DNA from: Rhodocyclaceae bacterium
GTDB taxonomy: Bacteria > Pseudomonadota > Gammaproteobacteria > Burkholderiales > Rhodocyclaceae
DNA: 64,000 nt
Reading direction: 5' to 3'
Assembly (NCBI GenBank): GCA_028714035.1
Contig: JAQTNA010000002.1
Span: 103,596 to 167,595, forward strand
Shown: positions 28,501 through 36,491 of the stretch, in pieces
How positions within the stretch are numbered: the stretch's first letter is position 1
How the letters are laid out: the number at the start of each line of letters is the position of its first letter
Made by a program: the position numbers and the translations under genes
Notes under the pieces: generated by a model
What the model was told of the DNA's origin: nothing
Database searches by the model: none
The model's input: the letters and a program-made list of their open reading frames with translations, nothing else

Positions 28501-30130
28501 TGGCGACGTAGAACCAGTCCTTGTCCGGGATGTTCAGGTTGCGCCGGAAGCTCATGCCCTGGCCCTTGGCATCTTTCACCGACACTTCCACGGAATGCGG
28601 GCCGGCAGGCAGGATCTGGCGCACGGCGAACTTGCCCTGGCCATCCACGGGCACCGTCTCGCCCAGGGCCGTGACCGTCTGGCCGGCCTTCACATTCTTG
28701 CCGGAGACCGTCACCATGCCGCCGGAGGCGCCGATGTTCCGGAGCTTCAGGCTGCTCTCGCCCCAGCCGGTCAACTTCTCCCGCTCGGCCTTTTCCACGT
28801 CGGAGAGCGGCTCGGCACGTTCCAGCAGGGTGAGCGGCTTCAAGGCCGTCTCATCGAAGCGGCCCTTGGCGTCATAGACCCGCAGCAGGTAGCCGACGTC
28901 GGCCGGGATGTTGGCGGCCGGCAACCAAGACGAGGAGCCCCCGACCGTTACCGGAATCACCGCAATCGGCGTCTCCTGGGTCTGCTGCCCCCGGGCGAAG
29001 ACGCGCACCTCGGCCTTTTTGACCCACCAGGCGTAATTGCTGTAGGTGGAAAACTCCACGGGACGCCCGCGCAGTGCCCCGGTGCCGGGCACCCAGACGT
29101 TCAGGGCCGGCGCGGTGTTCATGGGGTCGTACTTGACCTGGATGTCCGCCCTTTCCAGGGCTACGTCCACGCAGCGCTGGCGATCGGCTTCCACCTGCTT
29201 CGTGTCGGTGTTGATCGCGATACCATCCACGCTGATGGAGAAGGGCTGGCCGCCCGCCACGACGGGCGCGCAGGGGTCGCTCTGCACCAGCTTGTCCTCC
29301 TTCCTGGGAGGCGGCGGTGGCGGTAGCGGTGCCGCCGGTTCCTGGAACCAGACGTGGATTTCCGTGCGCCGATTCTGTGCCATGCCCTCCGGATTGCCGT
29401 TGCTCGCCACCGGCTGGCTCTCGCCCTTGCCGGACACGCTGAAGGCGTCGGCCGCCAGGCCCAGCTTGTCCTTGAACCAGTTGGCGATGGTCAGCGCCCG
29501 GGCTTGCGACAGGGCCTGATTGTCCGGGTAGGTGGGTTTCAGGCGCGCGGAAATGCGCTGGTTGTCCGTGTGGCCCACGATCTCGAAACGGATCTTCTCC
29601 TTGCCCTTGAGGTTGGCCAGGATGCCCTCCAGATGCCGCACGCCCTCCGGCGTCAGTTCTGCCCGCCCGGAAGCGAAATGGGTGGCGCCCGCCTTGTCCG
29701 AGAGCGTCACCGTCGCCTGGGGCACCGTCACCGGCGCCACCGTGACCAGCATGGTCTTGATCTCGGCAATGGTCAGGGCCGAGGGCGGCAGGCTGGCAAA
29801 CTCCGCGCCTTCCCGCTCGCTGCTGGATGAGGCCGGCAACGGCGTGGCGTGGCTGTGCTCCAGCATCTTGCCCCGCGGACTGTCACCGCAGGTGTAGGCC
29901 TTTTCACCTTCCGGTGTCTTTTCCTTGCAGGTCTGCTTCTCCGCGGGCTGCTCACCCTTCAGGGGGAAGCTGTCATCCGCCGCCAGTACGCCGGCCGGCA
30001 GCACCAGGGATCCGATCAGAACAGCCAGGAGCCGAAGGCGCCCCTCACCCCAGCCCTCTCCCCCCTCCCGGGGGGCGAGGGAGGATGTAGCAAGCGCGTC
30101 ATTTACTTTGATGGGCGTCAGGGTTTTCAT
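25592..30130 (-). CDS. Giant outer-membrane protein: OmpA domain plus beta-barrel
   Basis: 1512 residues. After a signal peptide (hydrophobic core LLAVLIGSLVLPAGVLA ending near residue 50) comes an OmpA-type peptidoglycan-binding domain (about 135-262: SGRAELTPEG, IVGHTDNQRI, QARALTIANW, NRRTEIHVWF). A proline hinge (PLPPPPPP) leads to Ig-like periplasmic modules (about 290-610), then about 850 residues of alternating aromatic beta-strands ending in Ser-Phe, as expected of a BAM-assembled barrel. OmpA domains usually sit C-terminally, so this order is unusual. The first 33 residues are odd: residues 15-30 are encoded by a REP-like repeat. Its ATG overlaps the stop of the 1560-aa gene upstream (ATGA), so the two are coupled and likely form one complex. 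Confidence 0.8.
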   Translation of the reverse strand: MKTLTPIKVNDALATSSLAPREGGEGWGEGRLRLLAVLIGSLVLPAGVLAADDSFPLKGEQPAEKQTCKEKTPEGEKAYTCGDSPRGKMLEHSHATPLPASSSSEREGAEFASLPPSALTIAEIKTMLVTVAPVTVPQATVTLSDKAGATHFASGRAELTPEGVRHLEGILANLKGKEKIRFEIVGHTDNQRISARLKPTYPDNQALSQARALTIANWFKDKLGLAADAFSVSGKGESQPVASNGNPEGMAQNRRTEIHVWFQEPAAPLPPPPPPRKEDKLVQSDPCAPVVAGGQPFSISVDGIAINTDTKQVEADRQRCVDVALERADIQVKYDPMNTAPALNVWVPGTGALRGRPVEFSTYSNYAWWVKKAEVRVFARGQQTQETPIAVIPVTVGGSSSWLPAANIPADVGYLLRVYDAKGRFDETALKPLTLLERAEPLSDVEKAEREKLTGWGESSLKLRNIGASGGMVTVSGKNVKAGQTVTALGETVPVDGQGKFAVRQILPAGPHSVEVSVKDAKGQGMSFRRNLNIPDKDWFYVAIADITVGRDHTSGPAPIVTADSQHYNNETWVDGRGAFYLKGKIKGEYLLTASADTGEQPMKSLFSNFQAKDPYYLLRNIDPNRYYPVYGDDSAIVDDAPTQGRFFVKLERGDSHVMWGNFKTSWTGTELTNFSRGLYGADLLWNSEATTSYGEKQSTVNAFVADPGTLQSREDFRGTGGSLYWLHHQDITQGSDRLWVEIRDKDSGLTIERKPLVAAQDYEIDYLQGRITLRAPLPSVADGSSLVQTATANGNPVFLVSTYEYTPGLNAISGNAVGLRASHWFNDHIRLGLTRYHQGDSSYWQDMKGLDATLRYKPGTYMRVEAARSTGPGSESYASLNGGFNFASTNASGQRADARRVDLAADLSELKAGWAGKLSAYHQTQDAGFSGPGQTAISSEATTLKGAAAVLPLGGATEIALKADDRSATSQSAKAGEVALRHKLNPEWGVSAGLRRDQRDNLVANASPTLSQNGYRSDLILRVDYRPLADGEKAKAEQGGSAAATSVAAPVATPGTPGAAQSSLLPAGSLSQAARLQQPFDPAASAGLAAAQMPGLKYKPWNGYGFIQDTLGRSDGRDANNRGGLGLGYQVNDRLRLGAEASGGSGGGGGRLSGDYRVDDRSNYYLAYAMETESADNNYRGRQGALTSGSHYRLSDQVGLFGETRWTNGAGSQSLTHAFGVDLAPNDRWTMGIKMEKGQVSDALAGDLDRRALGLSAAYKFEKIKFASALEVREERSATASAVAGAAYTPGLALNGSDRTVWLMKNSLGYQASPAWRLLGKLNFSRSSNSQGAFYDGDYTEFVAGVAYRPVDNDRWNTLFKYTYFYNLPSPGQVDSTTGSVLDYTQKSQVLDVDTVYDLKPWLSVGGKYGFRWGDLRDAKVGGNWFSSRAELMVLRADLHFVKEWDALLEARRLHAQEASDTRSGFLVAVYRHLGEHAKLGVGYNFTDFSDNLTDLSYRSRGWFVNGMSSF
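30044..30083. repeat. REP-like G+C-rich repeat, copy 2, inside a signal-peptide region
   Basis: CTCACCCCAGCCCTCTCCCCC followed by its near complement GGGGGGCGAGGGAGG. It is translated in frame on the minus strand as SSLAPREGGEGWGEG in the N-terminus of the 1512-aa protein. The same repeat type is intergenic at 5419 and 39775. Confidence 0.65.
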
Positions 30131-33100
30131 TGCTCGCCCTCCGTCTCGATAACCAGGCGGTAGCAGCAGTTCAGATCCTGCCAGTGCTTTTCGATCTGCG
30201 CCTTCAAGACTTCAATCCGTTTCTTGGTCAAGTCCGGGTCTCCCCCTGGCGGGTAAGCAATCCGTATCAGGGAAGGCTTGTCCGTCAGTTGCCGCGGCAA
30301 GGCCTCGATCTTCTTCTGCCAGTCGGGCAGCAGGTCTTCCCTGCCCGCCACGAAGGCGGCATCCGTCAGTTCGATCCGCACCACGCGATGGATGGTGGCG
30401 CCGAAGTTCAGCTTCACCAGCTTGCCCCGGGTCAGGCGCACATCCCGCGGATTCTCCGTGGTCAGGCGATAGCCGGAGGGCAGGGTACGGTCATCCAGCT
30501 TCATGAAGAAGTTGGAGCCCCGGTCCGGGTTGGGAATCTCCGGGCAGGGCACGTGGAAGCGCCCTTCCGCGTCGGAGGTCACCAGGACGCCGCGGGGCGT
30601 GGCGATGCGCACGTTCGGGATGCCCGGCTCGCCATCATCCTGGTAGCCGTTGGCGTTCTTGTCATCGAACACCTTGCCGATCACGTCCGGACAATCGAAG
30701 GTCGGATCGGGCACGATGCGCACCGGCGCGCAAGCCTGATTGGACGCGGCGCTGGCGCCGGCCCTGGCCCAGGTGCAGTTGTCGTAGAGCCCGTCGCCCA
30801 CCCCCGAACCAGGGATCAGCAGGAGCTTGAAGATACGGGTCGCCCCCGCCACGGTTCCGGCGGAATTGTTGGCGACAAAGGCAACCGGCGTCCAGGACAG
30901 GTCGCGGCCGCTCGCCGTCGGTTCCATGGGCACTCCATCCAGGGTGGCACTGCCGGTCCGGTACTTGAAGCCCGGAGGCATGCGATCCACGATGGTCATG
31001 CCGGTCAACGCGTAGGAGGCGGTATTCCTAGCCGTGAGGGTATAGGGAACCAGATCGCCGCGCGCCACGTTCACCATGGGCGTCGTCTTGGTCATGACGA
31101 TGATGTTGCCGGTGCCGGGGTCCATGGGGATGTGATTGTTGATCAGGTTGGACCAGCCGTTCTGTACGGCGAAACTCAGGTAATAGAGTGTGGTTGCGGA
31201 GCCGGCCACGAATCCGCTGTTGCTGGCCGGGCAGGACGGGGCCGGCCCCAGGGCCAGGCGCGCTGCGGTCCAGTTGGCATTCTGGATCTTGCTCGGATCC
31301 GGATAGGTCGTGCCCCCCACCGTGCCCGCATACACGTTCAGCGCGTTGGCACAGGGAACGACGACGGTGGACGCACTGGCGGGCGACACCGGCAGGTAGT
31401 TGGGTGCCGTGACGGACAGCGTATAGGTTCCGGTCGGAGCCCCGGCCAGGAAGAAGAACTGGTAGGCGCCATCCGCGCCGGTCGTGTAGGTGGTATTGCC
31501 GCCGGCCACGTAGGCCGCGAAACCGGGCGGCCCGGACAGGGTCACCAGGGCACCGGAGATGGGCGTGCCGGTTCTCGAGTCATACACCACGCCGCTGGGA
31601 TCAATCGGCAGATCCAGGCCGGGAATGCTGCCGCCCGGGGTCTGCACCCCGGTGATGGCGGTCCGGTTCGGGTTCTCGGTGCAGGTGGCACAGGCCGAGG
31701 CGGGCGCGTTGTTGACCACGCCCGGCCATACCTGGCCGGTGGCCGGGTTCTTGAACTGCACGTGATAGGCGATGCCGGGGGCCACCGTGATGCCGTAGCT
31801 GCCGTCACTGGCGGTCGTGCCCGTGCCCGCGACCGTGTTCTCGCCATCCAGCACCTGGACGATCCAGTCCTTGAGCGGAATGACGTTGCTGGCATTGAAG
31901 GTCGTCTGGCCCGGCGTCTTGTTCAACCAGACGTGGCCGGAAATGATCGCCTGAGGGGCGGTCACCACCAGCGTGTCGGTGGCCGGTGGCGCCGTGCCCT
32001 TGTCCGTGTACAGCGTGCCGGTGGTGTTAATGTAGGTTCCCGCCGCGGCGCTGGTGACATTCACCGTGATCACGCACGTGCCGTTGGCCGGAATCTGATA
32101 AGTGCCGCCCGCCGTCGTGCCCTTCACGGTCAAGGTGCCGGTGCTGCCCGTGTTCGTCGCCGAGACGTCCGCCAGGCGGCACATGCCGGTGCCGGTTCCC
32201 GTTCCGATCCCGGACGCGAGGTTCGATGTGGCCGCCACCGCCAGATTCGCCGGGAAGGTATCCACGAAGTCCTGCGTCCCCACCGTCGCCACCGCACCGT
32301 TCGGGTTGCCCAGGGTCAGCGTCATGGTGGACGTGCCATTTGCCAGAATGCTCTTGGGCGCGGAAAACGACTTCGTGAGCGTCACCACCGTGGGCTGCTC
32401 GCCGAAGTTGTAGTTGATGGCGGTCTCGCGGGCCGCAATCACCACGCCATTGATGGCATCCGGGTCACCCGGATTGACAGAGCCCGGCAGCGGACTCACC
32501 GGCACCGCCTTCGAGGGCGGCGCCCCGGCATACCCCGTCGTGCCCGTGCCCGGCCTGGTCGTGCCATCCAGGTAGCCCGAGGGCTGGGTTTCCACCACAT
32601 TGAACACACCCGTCGTGGCGATCACGAAACTGTAGCTGCCGTCCGCCGCCGTCCTGGTCGTACAGGACGTGCCTATGGTGTCAAAGGCCGGAGGCGTCGC
32701 CTGAGTCACGCAGGTGCCGCCGCTCGAACCGTTCAGCGTCACCAGCACCCCCGAGATACCGGCCTCCGTGCCATTCTTCAGGCCGTCATTGGTAATGCCG
32801 CCGCCCGTCGTGCCGTTATCCACGAACACGGCACCGGAGAGGGTGGTTCCGGCCAGTTCGCCGAAGTTGTAGTCGGCGAGGGTCTCGTTCGAACCGATTG
32901 CGATGTTGGTGATGGCGTCCACCGCTCCCGCCCCCACCGTACCGCCACCCTTGGCAATCGTGCCTTTCGGGGCCGAGCCGCCCGTGCCCACCGTGTCCGT
33001 GCCGTCCAGCCAGGCCGCCGGCTGGATTTCCTGCACGTAGTAATTACCCGCCACCAGTCCCGTGAAACTGTAGTCACCGGTCCCATTTGTAACCTGGTCC

Positions 33101-34809
33101 GAGCCCACCTGGGCATTCGTGCCACTGTCCCTCAGGCGCACCGTCACGCCGGGTATGCCCACGTTCGGCGCCGTCGCCGGATTGTGGTCCCCGCTCGCGT
33201 CGTAATAGACCCGGCCCGAAATGCTGGCACTCGCCGAAATCCGCTCGACGAAGTTCACCCCCGTCATGTTGCCCACCTGGCCCTGGCTGGTGCCGGCCGC
33301 CGTAACGTAGCCCAACACGATGTTCTGCACCACCTGGGCACCAGCGCCGCACGGCGCGCCCCCCGGGCAGGTGCCCGTCGTGCCCACCGCCGTTCCCACA
33401 CCCACGCCGTCCGAGCTCCCCGCCTGCGTCACCTCGTGGATAGTGCCGTCCGGCTGGCCGCGCTCGACCACCATGTACGTCCCAGGCGCAAGCCCCGTAA
33501 AACTGTAGTTCCCGCCCGTCGCCGTGTTGTCGTAAGCCGAGAAGGTCGTATTATTGACCACCGACCAGGCGCCGTTGACCCACTGATAAAGGTCCACCCA
33601 GACACCGTTGTGCCCACCCAGTTGCAGCGCCCCCACGTCCGTACCCTGGTTATAGGTGGCATTCACACTGCTCACCGCGTCCTGCCACACCCGGCCAGAA
33701 ATTGAACCTGTATATACGGTCAGGATCGCTTCTGCCTTAGTCGCGTTGTTGCCGGTATTGGTCTGGAGCGCGCCGACGGCTATCGTGTTGGTGTAGGCGG
33801 TACCGAGCGAACTGCCCAGGTTGCCGATCACGTCCAGGATGATCGTGCAATTGCTATTCATCGGGATTTTCGCACCCGTGGGATAGGCAATCCGATCCCG
33901 CCCTGCAGTACCCCCTCCCGGGGTCAGCGTCGCCGTACCGTAGCCGCCGCTGAGACACGTTCCCCGCAGATTAGGTGTCCCGGCCAGCAATACGTGAGCC
34001 GGCAGATCGTCCACCATGTCAGCCGCAAGCACCGAATCCACAGCCGTGTTAGGGTTGGTGAGTGTAATCGTCAGCATCGAGGTGCCGCCCTGGGGAATAC
34101 CAACAGGCAGGAAGGCCTTGGCCACGGTGGGCGGCTGAGCAGTATATGTATAAGTAACCGTGACAGTGCCCGTGGCCCTGCCGACCGGGGCATAGGTGAC
34201 GTTGTTAGGCCCGGAATATGCCGACGTGCCTCCAGAGTTGATGGGCAGTGTGACGGTGCCCACACCGGTGAGCAGGTCCAATACCGGCACGTCCCCCGGG
34301 CTGGTCGCCAGGTAGATGACATCGCTGTTAGGCGCGCTTAGCGTATAAACTGGCGCTGCCACGCTGTCACCGGGGTTACCGGTAGGCGCCAGGGTGATGC
34401 CGGGCGACGGCGGAGAGTAGGTGTTGGCCGGGTAGGCGACCTGCAGGGTCGTGGTGTCGGGCTTTTGCAGGGTCAGGGTGACGGTCTCACCGAGGTAGTC
34501 ATTGAAGGGCGCGTAGCCCCTTATTCTCGCCTGAAGTGTGTTGTTGTTGGTGAGGGTACCGGAGATGGTGGCAGCGCCGGAAAGCACGACCTCCGCGCTG
34601 TTCAAGGTGCCCAGCGCCGGATTGAACCTGGGGACAGCGACGGTGGTGCTCCAGGGCACCAAGGACAACGAGTCAGTCTGCGGAACCGTGTACACGGAAT
34701 ACGGCCCATCCGTGGCCGCTCCCACCTCACCGGCCAACAACATCGCCCCAAGGACGATGGAGCCGAGAAAGCGGACGCAATTCGCACCCAAGTTGCACTT
34801 CGAACCCAT
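30127..34809 (-). CDS. Giant surface protein with SdrD B-like and DUF11-like repeats
   Basis: 1560 residues. Signal peptide in the first ~32 residues (GSIVLGAMLLAGEVGA). Residues about 35-150 resemble the choice-of-anchor E module seen in PEP-CTERM proteins. Then alternate DUF11-like Ig modules (about 225-370, 800-960, 1290-1400) and SdrD B-like domains (GSISGRVWQDAV near 385, ASISGRVYYDASG near 530, TTLSGAVFVDNG near 655, DVIGKVFDDKNANGYQDDGEPGIPN near 1405, the last with a Ca-binding DDKNANGYQDD loop). The last 90 residues (FVAGREDLLPDW, IRIAYPP, KKRIEVLKAQIEKHW) look like a degenerate OmpA domain. No PEP-CTERM or LPXTG tail. I infer an extracellular or periplasm-spanning stalk held by the coupled 1512-aa barrel protein. 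Confidence 0.75.
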   Translation of the reverse strand: MGSKCNLGANCVRFLGSIVLGAMLLAGEVGAATDGPYSVYTVPQTDSLSLVPWSTTVAVPRFNPALGTLNSAEVVLSGAATISGTLTNNNTLQARIRGYAPFNDYLGETVTLTLQKPDTTTLQVAYPANTYSPPSPGITLAPTGNPGDSVAAPVYTLSAPNSDVIYLATSPGDVPVLDLLTGVGTVTLPINSGGTSAYSGPNNVTYAPVGRATGTVTVTYTYTAQPPTVAKAFLPVGIPQGGTSMLTITLTNPNTAVDSVLAADMVDDLPAHVLLAGTPNLRGTCLSGGYGTATLTPGGGTAGRDRIAYPTGAKIPMNSNCTIILDVIGNLGSSLGTAYTNTIAVGALQTNTGNNATKAEAILTVYTGSISGRVWQDAVSSVNATYNQGTDVGALQLGGHNGVWVDLYQWVNGAWSVVNNTTFSAYDNTATGGNYSFTGLAPGTYMVVERGQPDGTIHEVTQAGSSDGVGVGTAVGTTGTCPGGAPCGAGAQVVQNIVLGYVTAAGTSQGQVGNMTGVNFVERISASASISGRVYYDASGDHNPATAPNVGIPGVTVRLRDSGTNAQVGSDQVTNGTGDYSFTGLVAGNYYVQEIQPAAWLDGTDTVGTGGSAPKGTIAKGGGTVGAGAVDAITNIAIGSNETLADYNFGELAGTTLSGAVFVDNGTTGGGITNDGLKNGTEAGISGVLVTLNGSSGGTCVTQATPPAFDTIGTSCTTRTAADGSYSFVIATTGVFNVVETQPSGYLDGTTRPGTGTTGYAGAPPSKAVPVSPLPGSVNPGDPDAINGVVIAARETAINYNFGEQPTVVTLTKSFSAPKSILANGTSTMTLTLGNPNGAVATVGTQDFVDTFPANLAVAATSNLASGIGTGTGTGMCRLADVSATNTGSTGTLTVKGTTAGGTYQIPANGTCVITVNVTSAAAGTYINTTGTLYTDKGTAPPATDTLVVTAPQAIISGHVWLNKTPGQTTFNASNVIPLKDWIVQVLDGENTVAGTGTTASDGSYGITVAPGIAYHVQFKNPATGQVWPGVVNNAPASACATCTENPNRTAITGVQTPGGSIPGLDLPIDPSGVVYDSRTGTPISGALVTLSGPPGFAAYVAGGNTTYTTGADGAYQFFFLAGAPTGTYTLSVTAPNYLPVSPASASTVVVPCANALNVYAGTVGGTTYPDPSKIQNANWTAARLALGPAPSCPASNSGFVAGSATTLYYLSFAVQNGWSNLINNHIPMDPGTGNIIVMTKTTPMVNVARGDLVPYTLTARNTASYALTGMTIVDRMPPGFKYRTGSATLDGVPMEPTASGRDLSWTPVAFVANNSAGTVAGATRIFKLLLIPGSGVGDGLYDNCTWARAGASAASNQACAPVRIVPDPTFDCPDVIGKVFDDKNANGYQDDGEPGIPNVRIATPRGVLVTSDAEGRFHVPCPEIPNPDRGSNFFMKLDDRTLPSGYRLTTENPRDVRLTRGKLVKLNFGATIHRVVRIELTDAAFVAGREDLLPDWQKKIEALPRQLTDKPSLIRIAYPPGGDPDLTKKRIEVLKAQIEKHWQDLNCCYRLVIETEGEQ

Positions 34810-34901
34810 ACCACTCCCCCCAACGCTTTCGGCTCACAGCCGCACTTCCGATTCACGCCAGAGCCAATCGGACTCGGACGCACTCAATAGTATACCGGTG
34901 A

Positions 34902-34907
34902 ATTATA
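34902..34907 (-). promoter_or_regulatory. Candidate -10 box for the giant-protein operon
   Basis: A perfect TATAAT on the minus strand 93 bases before the ATG at 34809, in an AT-rich stretch unlike its surroundings, with a second TATACT just downstream (34888-34893). No good -35 is seen at 16-18 bases, so this is a weak assignment. Confidence 0.3.
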
Positions 34908-34993
34908 TGCACATTTCGAGCATTACATCGCAAACTATTGTTATCGTGAAAATTATTCGCGCCGCTACGAAAAAATTTCCGCCCAAAAGGAAA

Positions 34994-35021
34994 CGCCCCC
35001 TCGCTTTTCAGCGAGAGGGCG
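34994..35021 (-). terminator. Rho-independent terminator of the PEP-CTERM gene
   Basis: 12-bp stem with one mismatch (arms 34994-35005 and 35010-35021) and a 4-base loop; on the minus strand it is followed by a T-rich tract (CCTTTT). It lies about 40 bases after the PEP-CTERM gene stop. Confidence 0.8.
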
Positions 35022-35061
35022 CTTCCAAAACAACGCCGGAATCCCGGCACTGCCTAGCCCG

Positions 35062-35808
35062 TCAGGAACGGCGCCTACGGGCGGCTGCCAGACCGAGCAT
35101 GGAGGCTCCCAAAAGTACCAGACTACCCGGCTCCGGAACAACCGTCGTGACATCATACCAGTAAGTCACTGTTACGCCGCCAGACGCAAAGGCGGTGGGA
35201 GAGAAGTCTACATTCTGCGGGCCCTGGGTACTGGCACTGCCATAGGCGTTGGCATCCACGTTAACAGTACCGGCACCGACGAACTCGGCGAGGAGCGCCG
35301 TCCACTCGGCACCATTGGCCGCGGTATAGCTGGTGGACGTAGTAACCGTCTGGGTCTTGGCACCGAAAGAGTGCCAGTCGAGCCCGCTCACGTCACCGTT
35401 CGCGGCCAACGTCAGGTTGACCCCACCAGGCTTGATGTCATAGCTGATGTTCGTGATGGCGGAATCCAGGGTGTAGTTTCCGCTCTGATCGTACAGGTAA
35501 ATATTCACCAAGCTATTCACATGGTCGCCGGCTGCCTGGTGATAGGTTGCCGCTGAGGTATTGGTGTTATGCAGGGTTGCGTCGGTGTTGGTAGTGTTGG
35601 TCACCGCCACGTCAATCTTCAACAGAGAATGTCCGACCGCCACCTGGTTGAACTGGGCGCCCGACAACGTCACAGCGGTAGCGAAATCACTACCCCAGTT
35701 AGCGCCGGCGCTCGGCGTCGTGCCGAAATTGACCACTTGGGAAACCGGCGTGGCCTGAGCCGCGCTCGCCGCAAATGCCAGGGCCATGGCCGCTACGATC
35801 TTGTTCAT
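35062..35808 (-). CDS. PEP-CTERM sorting-domain surface protein
   Basis: 248 residues. Signal peptide MNKIVAAMALAFAASAAQA, then a beta-rich domain (choice-of-anchor E-like: FNQVAVGHSLLKIDVAVTNTTN), and a PEP-CTERM tail: VPEPGS, a hydrophobic helix LVLLGASMLGLAAA, and RRRRS. PEP-CTERM proteins are processed by an exosortase and exported to the matrix or outer surface, in association with exopolysaccharide. No exosortase gene is in this window. A sigma54-type promoter lies 59 bases upstream, as is common for this class. Confidence 0.92.
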   Translation of the reverse strand: MNKIVAAMALAFAASAAQATPVSQVVNFGTTPSAGANWGSDFATAVTLSGAQFNQVAVGHSLLKIDVAVTNTTNTDATLHNTNTSAATYHQAAGDHVNSLVNIYLYDQSGNYTLDSAITNISYDIKPGGVNLTLAANGDVSGLDWHSFGAKTQTVTTSTSYTAANGAEWTALLAEFVGAGTVNVDANAYGSASTQGPQNVDFSPTAFASGGVTVTYWYDVTTVVPEPGSLVLLGASMLGLAAARRRRS

Positions 35809-35866
35809 GATTGCTCCTTGATTATTTTGTGTTCATTTGGCTGGTACTGCACCTGGCAACCAATAA

Positions 35867-35881
35867 GCACGACGCGTGCCA
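35867..35881 (-). promoter_or_regulatory. Sigma54 (-24/-12) promoter of PEP-CTERM gene
   Basis: Minus strand reads TGGCACGCGTCGTGC: the -24 element TGGCACG is perfect and GG-N10-GC spacing is exact; only one base of the -12 TTGC differs. Predicted start of transcription near 35855, leaving a leader of about 47 bases. Confidence 0.75.
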
Positions 35882-36419
35882 GGATTCATGGAATCACATT
35901 TTTCCATTTATTTTCATTTGGATAGAAAAACTCTGGAACAACACCCCACTGCTCCACGACGGCGGACTGTAAAGTTTTTCGACAGAGCGCAAACCGAAAG
36001 TCCGCCAAAATTATTCCCCTACCGCAGGCCCGACCCGGGAATAAACGGAAAACCACGTCAATAATGGGGACGAATCCGGCCGTAGCGCCCACTTTCCTGT
36101 CGCCATACTTGCGTCAACCCGCGACCGCCATCAAATCAGGGGGCGACGTCACTCAATGCAGTGTAAAGAATTCCGACAAATCACCGCTCCCGGCAATCTC
36201 TGGCCCTCTGATTGCACGACGCGGAACGGCCTGAGACTTGGACCGGGAAATATTTCACTGCACGGAGGCCTTGCATGCCCCTCCATCCGCTTTCGCTTCC
36301 GCGGCTCGGCCATCGCCGAAGACCCCGGTGTCGAAATTCTTTACAGCCAGAACACTGATCATCGGGAGCCAGACTTCCTTCCCAGCAAAAAGCCCGCTCT
36401 TTCACCACCTTATCATTTA

Positions 36420-36434
36420 TGGTGCAAAACTTGC
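36420..36434 (+). promoter_or_regulatory. Sigma54 (-24/-12) promoter of second PEP-CTERM gene
   Basis: TGGTGCAAAACTTGC followed by T: GG-N10-GC spacing exact, -12 box TTGCT perfect. Predicted transcription start near 36446, which places the in-frame ATG at 36444 outside the message and favours the GTG at 36492. Confidence 0.75.
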
Positions 36435-36491
36435 TTACCTAGGATGACGGGTAGAAATCAACTCGTTGTCAATACATTTCGGGGCGCCTTG

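Larger units (their letters stand above)
35809..36491. other. Divergent region between two PEP-CTERM genes
   Basis: 683 bases. It contains a sigma54-type promoter for each flanking PEP-CTERM gene (35867-35881 minus; 36420-36434 plus). A long frame from 36156 runs through it into the second PEP-CTERM gene but is not a credible coding start because the promoter lies inside it. No other gene seen. Confidence 0.6.

Noticed and set aside
25697..29326. Plus-strand frame of 1209 codons opposite the 1512-aa gene
   Set aside because: Complement of a gene with signal peptide, OmpA domain and barrel strands. No ribosome binding site or recognisable domain on the plus strand.
30130..33705. Plus-strand frame of 1191 codons opposite the repeat protein
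   Set aside because: Arg/Gly/His-rich shadow of the 1560-aa gene. No domain is recognisable.
36156..36443. N-terminal extension of the second PEP-CTERM protein
   Set aside because: A sigma54-type promoter lies inside it and the signal peptide starts after 36490.
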